Source: Desulfoluna sp942491485
GTDB lineage: Bacteria > Desulfobacterota > Desulfobacteria > Desulfobacterales > Desulfolunaceae
Direction: 5' to 3'
NCBI GenBank assembly: GCA_942491485.1
Contig: CALOAX010000013.1
Coordinates: 186,001 to 250,000 of the forward strand
DNA: 64,000 nucleotides
The position numbers were made by a program, and so were the translations under genes. Of the stretch, positions 1 through 8,438 are shown piece by piece (within the stretch, counting starts at the first letter, position 1; each line of letters begins with the position of its first letter). The notes below the pieces were generated by a model, which had not been told where the DNA came from, made no database searches, and saw only the letters and a program-made list of their open reading frames with translations.

Positions 1-129
1 GGTATCCGACCCCACAAAGGCCTTGGGGCTGCCGGTCACCGCCTTGATGTCCACGGGCGGCTCAACGCTGCACCCCACAAAGAACACCAGACCCATCAGA
101 ATCCATGCTGAATGGAACCATCGTTTCAT
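1..129 (-). CDS. Lipoprotein, N-terminal part (runs off window start)
   Basis: Reading leftwards from 129, the frame stays open for 43 codons to the window edge. The N-terminus is MKRWFHSAWILMGLVFFVGC, a basic start, a hydrophobic core and a VGC lipobox with the lipidated Cys at residue 20, so the product should be a membrane-anchored lipoprotein. The mature part begins SVEPPVDIKAV. AAGGAG lies 9 nt upstream of the ATG at 129; an in-frame ATG at 138 abuts that ribosome site directly and is less likely. The function cannot be read from 43 residues. Confidence 0.7.
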   Translation of the reverse strand, partial: MKRWFHSAWILMGLVFFVGCSVEPPVDIKAVTGSPKAFVGSDT

Positions 130-783
130 CGCTCTCATCTCCTTGATCAAGACGGTTAACGGAAAAAAACAATACCGGCAAACCACAGACAAACAAGGCC
201 TAGAACACACGGTGTCCCCCCCCCGTAAGACAGGGGCCTCATGTTAAACGGCTGTCACCGTGCGGCAACCCACACCTCGGGATGGGCCTCTTCAACGGGG
301 AGGGTTGAACAAGCATTACCTGCAGCACCTCAGGTTATGTATATGAGATGAGCCCCAGAAAGCCTGACACTGAGGCTGAGGTTGCATAGAAAAAACAAGA
401 GATGAGGATCAGGGAAGACCGAAGGGGAAAGGAAGAGATGAACATACGATTGATGGATTGTTTATAATCCAGCAATTCCAATACAAAGTCAAGATGTTAA
501 GACCGACACCTGAAAGCCGGTGGTATTATTCCCACACCTGTTTGGCCCTGTGGCAGGCCCCAAAGCAATCCTCCCTGACGGTCCCAGCGGCAAGCGCCAT
601 GGTTCATTTCACCAAGGCACGAGCCGAAAAGCACTATGGCTAACCGCCTTCGAGGTGGCTGCCCTCGCCGCCGGAGGCACTGCTTTTACTACTTTCCAGT
701 TTTATTTTCCTCACAAGAGTGCTACAACATCTGGAAATTGCGCTTCTTTTTCTGCTCACGCATCTCACAAGAGGAGTCCTGCC
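130..783. other. Intergenic region with a degenerate repeat end
   Basis: No convincing gene is seen. Between about 590 and 677 there is a worn copy of the intergenic repeat: the end module reads cttcgaggtggct...cctcgccgccggaggc, and the upstream hairpin has lost its GAGGAACGA loop. The open frame that runs through it into the next gene has no ribosome site and no family resemblance before residue 89. Confidence 0.5.
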
Positions 784-1623
784 ATGATCATCGATTTCCA
801 CACCCATATTTTCCATGATGACGTAATCGCAAGCCGCGAGGACCACCTGGCTGATGAGCCGGAGTTTGCCCTGCTTTACGAGTCGCACAAGTCAAAAATG
901 ATTGATGCCGATGCCTTGATTGCCATGATGGACGAAGATGGGGTGGACAAATCGGTGGTGTTCGGGTTTCCCTGGCGGGACGAGAAGAGGTACCGGGCCA
1001 ACAACGACGCCGTCATCGAAGCCGTGAAGAAATACCCGGACCGCCTCATCGGCATGGCCTGCTTTGACCTGAACTCTCCGGGGGCGGCAGCCGAGACTCA
1101 GCGCTGCTTTAACGAGGGCCTCAAAGGGGTGGGGGAGCTGGCCTTCTACAAGTCCGGCATCGATGCGGAGGCCCTGGACGTTATGGCACCGGTGATGGGC
1201 CTTTGCCGGGAGGCCGATCTTCCCGTGGTGATTCACACCAACGAACCCGTGGGCCACACCTACCCCGGCAAAACCCCCATCACCCTGGGCCAGATCTACA
1301 ACCTCGCCGCCCGCTACCCCGACAACCGCATCGTCCTCTGCCACTGGGGCGGCGGCATCTTCTTCTTCAACCTGCTCAAAAAACAGGCCAAGGAGACCCT
1401 GAAGAACCTCTGGTTCGACACCGCCGCATCCCCCTACCTCTTTGACCCCGTGATCTACGAAAAAGCCGCCGACCTGGCCGGGGCCGACCGCATCCTCTTC
1501 GGAAGCGACTACCCGCTTCTCAAGCCCTCACGCTACATCAAGGAGATCGAGGCCAACGTGCAGGACGAGGCCCTGAAACAAAAAATCCTCGGCGGCAACG
1601 CCGCGGCGGTCCTGGGATTGTAA
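784..1623 (+). CDS. Amidohydrolase-2 family metal-dependent hydrolase
   Basis: The protein has 279 residues and starts MIIDFHTHIFHDD. The His6-x-His8 pair is the first metal site of the amidohydrolase TIM barrel. Further family motifs are VVIHTNEPVGH in the middle, VLCHWGGG, and ILFGSDYPLL near the end, where the Asp should be the catalytic or metal residue. The family (PF04909) includes decarboxylases and hydrolases of cyclic or aromatic acids; the substrate is not evident. The ATG at 784 follows GAGGAG by 7 nt and matches the family N-terminus. The frame is open 264 nt further upstream, but that part covers repeat sequence. It is a single-gene unit followed by an intergenic repeat. Confidence 0.85.
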   Translation: MIIDFHTHIFHDDVIASREDHLADEPEFALLYESHKSKMIDADALIAMMDEDGVDKSVVFGFPWRDEKRYRANNDAVIEAVKKYPDRLIGMACFDLNSPGAAAETQRCFNEGLKGVGELAFYKSGIDAEALDVMAPVMGLCREADLPVVIHTNEPVGHTYPGKTPITLGQIYNLAARYPDNRIVLCHWGGGIFFFNLLKKQAKETLKNLWFDTAASPYLFDPVIYEKAADLAGADRILFGSDYPLLKPSRYIKEIEANVQDEALKQKILGGNAAAVLGL

Positions 1624-1640
1624 CAAAGCCTTAAAAGCAC

Positions 1641-1742
1641 GCCTCCGGCGGGCAGGGGATGATCCCCTGCACCCCAGGTTGCGAATGCTCCCGGCCTTCG
1701 TTCCTCAGGCCGATCACATTCGCTGACGGGCTTCGCCCGTGG
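1641..1742 (-). repeat. Three-hairpin intergenic repeat, copy 1
   Basis: It begins GCCTCCGGCGG 17 nt after the upstream stop codon, then CAGGGGATGATCCCCTG, then a central hairpin with loop TCGTTCCTC (1698-1706; GAGGAACGA on the minus strand), and ends with GACGGGCTTCGCCCGT. It is nearly identical to the copy at 37597, suggesting recent spread. Confidence 0.85.
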
Positions 1743-1820
1743 TTCATGGGATGTTGAATTTTCAGTAACGACGGCCATCGCGATTTGCCCAAGTGCAATG
1801 GCAAAGCGCTTAAAGAGACC

Positions 1821-1989
1821 TCCGGTGGCCCTGCCGGGGGCCAAACTTTTGAAACGTTTAACAAACAGGTTTAATGTTTGTCTTCAGGTTTACACTAACA
1901 TCAAAAGCGAATGTGATTTGCCCCGAGGAACGAGGGGCGAAGCGCATTCGCAACCAGCTTTCAAGGTGGCACACCTTGCCGCCGGAGGC
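1821..1989 (+). repeat. Composite intergenic repeat with inverted ends, copy 2
   Basis: The left end is cctccggtggccctgccggg, followed by an A/T-rich part containing acttttgaaacgttt and aacaaacagg. The right part (from 1906) is the GAGGAACGA hairpin plus CAAGGTGGCACACCTTG, closed by GCCGCCGGAGGC at 1989. The two ends are inverted copies of each other, so the 169-bp unit looks like a MITE. It lies 63 bp before the next start codon. Confidence 0.75.
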
Positions 1990-2052
1990 ATGTTTTTGCG
2001 ATTTTTCACCATAGAAGACACGATTTTTTTTTTTGGTTTTTGGAGAGTAGGT

Positions 2053-3045
2053 ATGGCCGATTACGAAGAGATGGCGCCCGGTATTTATAGAGTTCGCCAG
2101 GAGGTACGCAAAGGGTGGATCCCCTTTGCCATAAACCTTTACGCCCTTCCGGGAGATAAAGGAATCTTGTTTGATGCGGGGTCCGGTGCCAAAGGGGCGG
2201 TGGCCCATGTGGTCCGCGCTCTGGATGGCCTTGAACAAGAGACGGGGAGTCGGGTGCGCCGCGTTCTTCCAAGCCACGCTCACTGGGACCACTTCTCCGG
2301 GGTGTCGCCCCTGGCGGAGAGGCGCCGGATGGAGGTGCTCCTCACCAAGGCCATGGTGCCCCTGGTTCGCACCCGAAGGTGCTACCGGGAGGCGTACCAA
2401 GGGTCCGAAAGTGCCCTTCTCACCAAGGGGAGCCGGACCAAAGAGGCCTTCCGCTCCCTTCAAAGCCGCCTGGAGGACGAGCTCTTCTCCGTTGTGGCCG
2501 GCATTCGGGCCGTCACCGGCCCCTTCACCCCCATCGCTGTGGGGGACACCCTTCACACCGACGCAGGCACCTGGGAGGTCATGGCCGGACCCGGCCACTG
2601 CGACGCCCACATCATGCTCTGGAACGCCGAGTCCGGCATCCTTCTCGGCGGGGACAACGTGCTTTCCAGCATCACCACCTGGCTTGGGCCGCCACGCTCG
2701 GACATCGTCGCTTATCAACGAACTCTGGAGACCATCCGGGACCTCCCCGGCCTCTCCCTCATCCTTCCGGCCCACGGCCGGGCGATCACCGACCCCCTGA
2801 AACGCACCACCGACCTCATCGCTCACCGAAAAAAACGCCTCACTGAAATCAGAGAGAAGGTGGATGCCGCCGGCTCCCGAGGCCTCAATGCCCACGCCCT
2901 CGTCAGAGACTACTACCCAAAAATGGGGTCCCTAAGACGAGGCGTTGCCCAGGGCTGGATCGAAGCCACCCTCCTTCACCTGATGCAGGAAGGCCACGTG
3001 GCCCGCACGGCGGAGAAAGGGCTCTGGCGCTATCGCAGTTTGTAA
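2053..3045 (+). CDS. MBL-fold metallo-hydrolase
   Basis: The protein has 330 residues. The metal-binding motif HAHWDH is at residues 75-80 (His75, His77, Asp79, His80). GPGHCDAHI and LPAHGRAI supply the later metal-site histidines of the metallo-beta-lactamase fold. The last 80 residues look like the winged-helix tail often found on glyoxalase-II/LACTB2-like members. The ATG at 2053 has GGAGAG 6 nt upstream, and the homologous part begins there (MADYEEMAPGIYRV); the open frame extends to 1798 through repeat sequence. The substrate is unknown, possibly a thioester or other hydrolysable ester. It is an isolated gene between intergenic repeats. Confidence 0.85.
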   Translation: MADYEEMAPGIYRVRQEVRKGWIPFAINLYALPGDKGILFDAGSGAKGAVAHVVRALDGLEQETGSRVRRVLPSHAHWDHFSGVSPLAERRRMEVLLTKAMVPLVRTRRCYREAYQGSESALLTKGSRTKEAFRSLQSRLEDELFSVVAGIRAVTGPFTPIAVGDTLHTDAGTWEVMAGPGHCDAHIMLWNAESGILLGGDNVLSSITTWLGPPRSDIVAYQRTLETIRDLPGLSLILPAHGRAITDPLKRTTDLIAHRKKRLTEIREKVDAAGSRGLNAHALVRDYYPKMGSLRRGVAQGWIEATLLHLMQEGHVARTAEKGLWRYRSL

Positions 3046-3063
3046 ATTGCTACAAAAAACGTT

Positions 3064-3169
3064 GCCTCCGGCGGCGAGGTGAGCCACCTCGAAAGCTTAT
3101 TGCCATCGCGCTTCGCCCCTCGTTCCCCGGGGCAAATCGCGATGGCGTTCGCTGCGGGCTGCGCCCGCC
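3064..3169 (-). repeat. Three-hairpin intergenic repeat, copy 3
   Basis: It starts GCCTCCGGCGG 18 nt after the stop codon, then CGAGGTGAGCCACCTCG, then a central hairpin with arms tgccatcgcg...cgcgatggcg around the loop TCGTTCCCC (one change from the usual loop), then GCGGGCTGCGCCCGC. Confidence 0.8.
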
Positions 3170-3330
3170 ACCAAAGCCGGTGGCTGCTCAAGGATCACTG
3201 CAAGTCCCATGGAGCTGTGGATACGGTTTCATAACTACAGCAGGATTGGTTTTAACCTGAATGCCTCCAATAAAAAAGATGGCAACGTCACTGAGTCCCT
3301 TCGAAAGCAGGCAGCAACACTATCTATGTC

Positions 3331-3428
3331 ACGGGCCCAGCCCGTCAGCGAATGCTCTCCCCCCGAGGAACGAGGGGGGAGAGCATTCGCAACCCGCTTT
3401 CAAGGTGGCACACCTTGCCGCCGGAGGC
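3331..3428 (+). repeat. Three-hairpin intergenic repeat, copy 4
   Basis: Order: ACGGGCCCAGCCCGT; a perfect central hairpin GCGAATGCTCTCCCCCC / GGGGGGAGAGCATTCGC around loop GAGGAACGA; AAGGTGGCACACCTT; end GCCGCCGGAGGC. It ends 39 nt before the next start codon. Confidence 0.85.
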
Positions 3429-3467
3429 TGCTTTTTTCCATTCATCACCAGATAAGGGGAAACTCCT

Positions 3468-4781
3468 ATGAGTGTTGTGAGTGTGGTTCGGTATGCGGGT
3501 GCAAAGAGTGTGATGGAGGCAATCGAGATGTCGGGGGCGTTTGCGGGCATCCGGCCCGGAGACCGGGTGTTTGTGAAGCCCAACATCGTCTTCTGGTCCA
3601 AGGTGGTGCAGATGCCGCCGTACGGGGTGATCACCACCACCTCGGTGGTGGAACCGGTGGTGAAGTACTTAAGGGATCTGGGTGCAGGAGAGATCGTACT
3701 CAGTGAGGGCCCGGTGACCACCGACCCCAAGGCCGAAGGCGTGGCGGCCCATGCCTTTGAAGCGTTGGGGTACAACGAGCTGGCCAGGCGTTACGACCTT
3801 ACGGTGATGGACATCTTTGAGGCCCCCTTTCGGCAGGTGGAGCTTGCCGATGGGGTCTCGTTGGGCTTTTCCGAGGCCTTTCTCGATGCCGACGTGGTGG
3901 TGGACCTGCCCGTGCTCAAGACCCACGCCCAGACCAAGGTCTCTTTGGCCATGAAGAACCTGAAAGGGTGCATTGACCAAAAAAGCAGAAAGCTCTGCCA
4001 CTCGGCGAGCCATGAAATGGACCTCGACTTCCATGTGGCGCGCCTGGCCTCGGCCCGGGAGAACGTGGTGACGGTGATGGACGGCATCTACTCGTTGGAG
4101 CGGGGCCCGGGTTTTTCCGGAAAAGCACGGCGCAGCGACCTCATTGTGGCCTCGAGCGACATCCTGGCCGCCGACATGGTGGGGGCGCAGCTCCTTGGGT
4201 TTAAACCCGAAGAGATCCCCCACATCGCCGCCATGTGCGAGTTCAAAGACCGGGATGCAACTGGCACCTGGATCGAAACCCGCGGAGTCCCCGTGGAAGA
4301 GGCCGCCTCGCCCCACAAATGGGACTTTCCCTACAACCCCGAGGGAACCCTCCCGGCCCCCATGGCCCACCGGGGCGTCTCCGGCCTCACCTTTCCCAAG
4401 TACGACCACAGCCTCTGCACCTACTGTTCGGGCATCATCGGACTCCTTCAATTTGCCCTGGGTGCGGCCTACGACGGCTCCCCCTTTGACGGGGTGGAGG
4501 TCCTCACCGGCAAGATGCATCGCCCCACCAAGGGAATGAATCACACCCTGCTTCTGGGCAAATGCCAGGTGCTGCTGAACAAAAACCACCCCGATATCAA
4601 CGAGGCCATCCTCGTCCCCGGATGTCCCCCCGACCTCACCAAGCTGGTGGCCGGTGTAAAAAAAGCGGGCATCGCCATTGACGTGAACCTCTTTGCCCAC
4701 TTCGACTACGCCCCGGCCATGTTCATGGGGCAGTATGAGGGCAAACCCGACTTCTCCCTTGATCTCTACACATGCTCTTAG
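3468..4781 (+). CDS. DUF362 domain protein
   Basis: The protein has 437 residues and the layout of the DUF362 family (PF04015): an N-terminal stretch VFVKPNIVFWSK, the family block LPVLKTHAQTKVSLAMKNLKGC at about residues 150-171, and ADMVGAQLLGF near residue 235. A C-terminal region has scattered cysteines (CTYCSGIIG, PGCPPD) that could bind a metal or cluster, but no clear CxxCxxC ferredoxin motif is present. DUF362 proteins are common in anaerobes and their reaction is not established. The start ATG follows aaggggaaactcct. A hairpin with the look of a terminator lies downstream. Confidence 0.75.
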   Translation: MSVVSVVRYAGAKSVMEAIEMSGAFAGIRPGDRVFVKPNIVFWSKVVQMPPYGVITTTSVVEPVVKYLRDLGAGEIVLSEGPVTTDPKAEGVAAHAFEALGYNELARRYDLTVMDIFEAPFRQVELADGVSLGFSEAFLDADVVVDLPVLKTHAQTKVSLAMKNLKGCIDQKSRKLCHSASHEMDLDFHVARLASARENVVTVMDGIYSLERGPGFSGKARRSDLIVASSDILAADMVGAQLLGFKPEEIPHIAAMCEFKDRDATGTWIETRGVPVEEAASPHKWDFPYNPEGTLPAPMAHRGVSGLTFPKYDHSLCTYCSGIIGLLQFALGAAYDGSPFDGVEVLTGKMHRPTKGMNHTLLLGKCQVLLNKNHPDINEAILVPGCPPDLTKLVAGVKKAGIAIDVNLFAHFDYAPAMFMGQYEGKPDFSLDLYTCS

Positions 4782-4792
4782 CCGCACCACCC

Positions 4793-4808
4793 TGGCACGG
4801 ATCCTGCT
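4793..4808 (+). promoter_or_regulatory. Candidate sigma-54 promoter
   Basis: TGGCACGGATCCTGCT fits TGGCAC-N5-TTGCW with one change and has exactly 10 nt between the GG and GC doublets. It points toward the flavodoxin gene 216 bp away, but a terminator-like hairpin lies between. No enhancer site was identified, so this may be chance. Confidence 0.25.
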
Positions 4809-4856
4809 GTTATCACGATAAGATCGGACCCGGCGAGCGCAGAAAATCCCTGGGGC

Positions 4857-4886
4857 CCGCCTCCTTTTAAGGGAGGCGGATCTTTT
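4857..4886 (+). terminator. Terminator-like hairpin after the DUF362 gene
   Basis: CCGCCTCC / GGAGGCGG stem with a 7-nt loop (4857-4879), followed by atctttt. Confidence 0.5.
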
Positions 4887-5023
4887 CGAGGTGTTTCTCA
4901 TCAACACCTCATAATGAGACACTCTCCCCGAAAAGGCCCGGCACCTGGGAAATCACTTGACATCTCAATTGGATACACCTGTGTCTCGCACACACCCCAA
5001 CCGGTACATCAAAAGGAGGCAGC

Positions 5024-5458
5024 ATGGCAAAAGCCCTGGTGGTTTACGCAACAAAAAACGGAGAGACCCGGCGAATCGGAGACCTCATCGCCGAAGGCAT
5101 GCGCTTTGAAGGCGTGGACGTGGTGATAAAGCAGGCCAGTGAGATCACGGACAACAGCGAGCTTGAAGGGTATGCGGCCTACGTCCTTGGCTCCCCCACC
5201 TACCACGGCACCATGCTCAAGGGCATGGAGACCCTTCTCTTTCGCCTGGAAAACCTGCCCCTGACAGATGCCGTGGGGGCCGCCTTCGGTGCCTTCGGGT
5301 GGAGTGGCGAGGCCCCGCCCCGCATCTTTGATACCATGGCCCATGTCTTTGGCATGAAAATGGTCAAGGAGCCTTTGATGCTGAAGGCGGCCAGCCTGGG
5401 CGGCGGAATGAAAATGGCCCAGGATTACGGACGAGAGGTAGCGCGGGCAATGACGTAG
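5024..5458 (+). CDS. Flavodoxin-like protein
   Basis: The protein has 144 residues. The N-terminal FMN phosphate loop reads VVYATKNGETRRIG, the flavodoxin T/S-x-T-G-N-T position with modified residues. GSPTYHGTMLKGM and FGAFGWSGEAP match the 50s and 90s flavin-contact loops. It should bind FMN and act as a soluble low-potential electron carrier; the length is typical of a short-chain flavodoxin. The ATG at 5024 has AAAAGGAGG 5 nt upstream. The upstream region carries a perfect TTGACA at 4957, but no good -10 partner was found. Confidence 0.85.
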   Translation: MAKALVVYATKNGETRRIGDLIAEGMRFEGVDVVIKQASEITDNSELEGYAAYVLGSPTYHGTMLKGMETLLFRLENLPLTDAVGAAFGAFGWSGEAPPRIFDTMAHVFGMKMVKEPLMLKAASLGGGMKMAQDYGREVARAMT

Positions 5459-5751
5459 CCTCAAGCCGCTTTAGGAGAGTGCCGGTTCGGGGCTGCTCCA
5501 CCTCCCGGGCCCTGAACGGCGTCTCCCTCATATCCATTTTCTCTTTGCAGATCAGGCACGACATACGCTACAATTTGCTCTGGTGCATTCTGATTCCTCA
5601 TGTCTTACCGGCACTTTCCGGACACCCTGATGCCTCTTTTTGGTCAGACGCACCCCAGGACCATTGCCTTGCCTGAATGGGACCACCGTCTCAGCGACGC
5701 TCACCATTGTTCAAGCCCTATACCAACACCGCAACATTTTGTGAGGAAACC

Positions 5752-7488
5752 ATGAACCGTTCCGACAGAATGCTTCGCTCCCTGGTCTATTCCCCCGTCG
5801 ACAACCTCGAAGGATACGACACCCATCTTCCCATGATGAGCCGTATTGTGGGCGGAAACATCCGCAGCGTGTTTCAATACAAAAACATTCTCGCCAGCCT
5901 CTCCTCCCTGCCGGGTATCTCTCCCTGGACCGGGTGGGCCCACAACGCTCTGGAAACCGCCGTCACCCAACCCATTCGAACCCACGCAAAGGTAGCCGCC
6001 ATACGGGGAGACAACCCGGACACCTTTGTCTACTCCGACGAATTGGTGGAACGCCTTTACGCCTCCATGCTCCGGGACTTAACCGGTGAATTCATCGACG
6101 ACGCCGGGCATTTTTCACAAGAGAAAGCCCTGGACGTCATGGTCACAAGCACCCTGCGTCGCCAGTTTTCCCAACGCGTGGAAAACTTCCGTTACCTGGA
6201 GCACTCCTACGGTTCCTTCGGTCTCTCGGCGCTCAAGGCCCTGCGGGAGCTCCTCACCACCCTGGTGATGGCCGTCACCGAAGAGCGCATCGCAGGGCCC
6301 CTCCCCTACGCCGAGGCCGATACCCTCGATTTTGAGACATACCTGGCCATCTCCCGAAAACGACTCGAGAACCTGTTTGTTCACAACGCCTTTTACATCA
6401 AGGATTTCTCCGAGCGCATCACCGGAGGCACCATCGGGTTCACTCCCTATAAAGTCATTCCAGGCTCCCGGCTGGGCCCTTGCAGTCTCAGGCGGTATGC
6501 CGCCCCCGAGGACACCCAGGGCGACCCCAAGGTGCTCTACCTGGCAAGCCCCCTCATCAACAAACCGGAGATCTTTGACCTGGCCCCCGGCAAGTCGGTG
6601 GTGGAGGCCCTCGTGAAAAAGGGGTTCCGCATCTACCTCAACGACCCGGGGGTCCCCGGGGAGAAGTCCGACGACCTGGACCTCGACTTCTACGGAAAAA
6701 CCGTCCACGACCACAACATCGAACTGATCAAAAAGGAGAACCCGGGAAAAGAGATCTGTGTGATGGGGTACTGCATGGGAGGAACGCTGCTGCTGCCCTG
6801 GCTGGCCCGACGGGCCGAAGAGAGGGAGGCAAATGGGGACGCCATGGACATCGTCAAGATTGCCCTCATGGCGTCACCGGTGCGGTTTGATGATGAGATG
6901 AGCGGGCAAGGGCCCATGAGAAAGGTGATCCGCCACGATTACGACCCGCTGCTTATTGCGGAGATGTACGAAGGCGTGGGGGTGCCGCCCCAGATCATTG
7001 ATGCGGGCATGAACGAAATCCAGCCCGGCGTACGCTACTTTGTCAGGCGCGGGTTTTACCAGCGGGCGGGAAAAGCCGAAGAGATTCTGGAAGCGGCGCC
7101 CTTCTTCTACTGGCTCACCCATGGCACCCGGTTCGGCACCCGTTCCCACCTCTCCTGGATCGGTGACCTCTTCATGGGCAGCGCCCTTGAAAAGGGGAGC
7201 TACACCCTCCCGTCACAGGTTCCGGCCCTTGATGGCCAGCCGGTCGCCATGGCCGCACTCTCCCGCATGGGGGTGGCCCTTTTTGATTACCGGGGAAAGA
7301 GGGATCCCATCTCCCCCCCCGGCGCCTGCGTGGCCAGCGAACTCTGGGGAACCGAAGGGAGACGAACGGAAACCCGCGGGGGCCTCAACCGAACCATTGA
7401 AAAAAACGCGGGCCACATCTTCGTGGTCAGCCGGCGCCTCCTCTCCGAGTTCATCGAGAGCGTGGACGGTTTTTTTCATGGGGGGTAA
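5752..7488 (+). CDS. PHA-synthase-like alpha/beta hydrolase
   Basis: The protein has 578 residues. The block SPLINKPEIFDLAPGKSVVEAL matches the conserved PhaC region PLINKxYILDLxPxxS. The nucleophile elbow is GYCMGG with Cys341 rather than Ser, as in poly(hydroxyalkanoate) synthases. Asp518 (GKRDPISPP) and His555 (NAGHIFVVS) complete a Cys-Asp-His triad. The N-terminal 230 residues are poorly conserved. It probably polymerises or transfers hydroxyacyl units from CoA. No phaA/B/E/P gene is nearby, so the synthase role is inference. The ATG at 5752 follows GTGAGGAAACC; the frame is open 75 nt further upstream without a ribosome site. Confidence 0.7.
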   Translation: MNRSDRMLRSLVYSPVDNLEGYDTHLPMMSRIVGGNIRSVFQYKNILASLSSLPGISPWTGWAHNALETAVTQPIRTHAKVAAIRGDNPDTFVYSDELVERLYASMLRDLTGEFIDDAGHFSQEKALDVMVTSTLRRQFSQRVENFRYLEHSYGSFGLSALKALRELLTTLVMAVTEERIAGPLPYAEADTLDFETYLAISRKRLENLFVHNAFYIKDFSERITGGTIGFTPYKVIPGSRLGPCSLRRYAAPEDTQGDPKVLYLASPLINKPEIFDLAPGKSVVEALVKKGFRIYLNDPGVPGEKSDDLDLDFYGKTVHDHNIELIKKENPGKEICVMGYCMGGTLLLPWLARRAEEREANGDAMDIVKIALMASPVRFDDEMSGQGPMRKVIRHDYDPLLIAEMYEGVGVPPQIIDAGMNEIQPGVRYFVRRGFYQRAGKAEEILEAAPFFYWLTHGTRFGTRSHLSWIGDLFMGSALEKGSYTLPSQVPALDGQPVAMAALSRMGVALFDYRGKRDPISPPGACVASELWGTEGRRTETRGGLNRTIEKNAGHIFVVSRRLLSEFIESVDGFFHGG

Positions 7489-7673
7489 GGCGAGGCGATA
7501 AGGGAACCCGTTTTCGCGGTGTTTTTTTACCCACGAGACGTCACCGCAGAATGTTTATCCTTCTAAATCAAGCAGGCACCAGGCTTTTCCAAGGCTGACG
7601 TCAGGACAAAACCCCGAAGGTATTAAAGCGCCTTTCGGGCCACACGACGACACATGTGTCGTCTCACCGTCAG

Positions 7674-7770
7674 CCACGGGCGCAGCCCGTCAGCGAATGC
7701 GATCGGCCCGAGGAACGAGGGCTGAAAGCATTCGCGAACCTGGGGTCCAGGGGATGTATCCCCTGGCACG
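7674..7770 (+). repeat. Three-hairpin intergenic repeat, copy 5 (no GCCGGAGGC end)
   Basis: Order: CACGGGCGCAGCCCGT; central hairpin GCGAATGCGATCGGCCC-GAGGAACGA-GGGCTGAAAGCATTCGC; CCAGGGGATGTATCCCCTGG. The usual terminal GCCGGAGGC is replaced by cacgctttaag, directly before the stop codon of the minus-strand cooT gene. Confidence 0.8.
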
Positions 7771-7772
7771 CT

Positions 7773-7976
7773 TTAAGACGCCACGCCTGTTTCCCGAATG
7801 TAGATCTTGTGATCCACAAGGGAGAGGGATTCGATGGCGCCTTTGATAAAACGCTGCTCCCCGAAAATATTGACCAGCTTGAGCTCCCCTTCTTCTGTGG
7901 GGATGGCCACGTCCACCGATTCCATAATCAGCTCCGGCTCACCGTCGGTGATAAGATAGGCACTGGCTTCACACAT
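7773..7976 (-). CDS. cooT: CooT family nickel-binding protein
   Basis: The protein has 67 residues and starts MCEASAYLITDG; Cys2 is the nickel ligand position of the small dimeric CooT proteins (PF10133). Other family features are the LKLVNIFGEQRFIKGAIESLSLVDHK stretch, read here in pieces, and the short length. CooT is known from Rhodospirillum rubrum as an accessory for nickel insertion into CO dehydrogenase. GGAGG lies 6 nt before the ATG. It follows the DUF3842 gene by 45 nt on the same strand, so the two are probably co-transcribed. No CODH gene lies in the window. Confidence 0.8.
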   Translation of the reverse strand: MCEASAYLITDGEPELIMESVDVAIPTEEGELKLVNIFGEQRFIKGAIESLSLVDHKIYIRETGVAS

Positions 7977-8021
7977 GGGATACCTCCATTTTATTTGATG
8001 ATGGCGACCTTTGCGGCGCCA

Positions 8022-8438
8022 TCAGTTCATCAGGGTTTTCAGGCCCGATTCAATCAATTCATCCACCAGATGGGGCAGCGGTGCCTTGTGCACCCCCACC
8101 ACCTCAACATTGTCCTGGGAAAGGGGAAGAAGCACCTTCTTTGCCGCACACCCGGCTATTGCCTCGGCCATCACCGGGGTCACTTCTCCCATGAGGGCGT
8201 GGGCCATGATGATGCCCAGGGGCCCCGTCACCACGTCGCAATCCCTCACGCTTCGAACGATGGCATTCTCACCGGAGGCTCCTCTATTGGCTCCCGCCTT
8301 GAGCATCTGAGCCGTCGCCAGGGCATTGGTGCCCAGGGCGATGATCTCCACCTGCTCTTCGGAACGTTCCTTGATTCGTCTGATGATGGCGCTTCCGATG
8401 CCACCCCCCTGGCCGTCAATAACGCAAACTCTCAGCAT
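8022..8438 (-). CDS. DUF3842 family protein
   Basis: The protein has 138 residues. It opens with a glycine-rich nucleotide-binding-like loop, CVIDGQGGGIGSAII, then EIIALGTNALATAQMLKAGA and a C-terminal NVEVVGVHKAPLPHLVDELI. This matches the conserved DUF3842 family (PF12953), which occurs mostly in anaerobes and has no assigned reaction. GAGAG lies 6 nt before the start. It is the first gene of a two-gene unit with cooT, hinting at a role tied to nickel enzymes; that link is inference from adjacency only. Confidence 0.75.
   Translation of the reverse strand: MLRVCVIDGQGGGIGSAIIRRIKERSEEQVEIIALGTNALATAQMLKAGANRGASGENAIVRSVRDCDVVTGPLGIIMAHALMGEVTPVMAEAIAGCAAKKVLLPLSQDNVEVVGVHKAPLPHLVDELIESGLKTLMN

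Noticed and set aside
458..643. Short plus-strand frames before the amidohydrolase
   Set aside because: No ribosome site or family match; part of the region is a degenerate repeat.
1858..2895. 345-residue minus-strand open frame opposite the MBL-fold gene
   Set aside because: It is a shadow of a GC-rich gene: Gly/His/Val-rich composition, no ribosome site, and the metal motifs lie on the plus strand.
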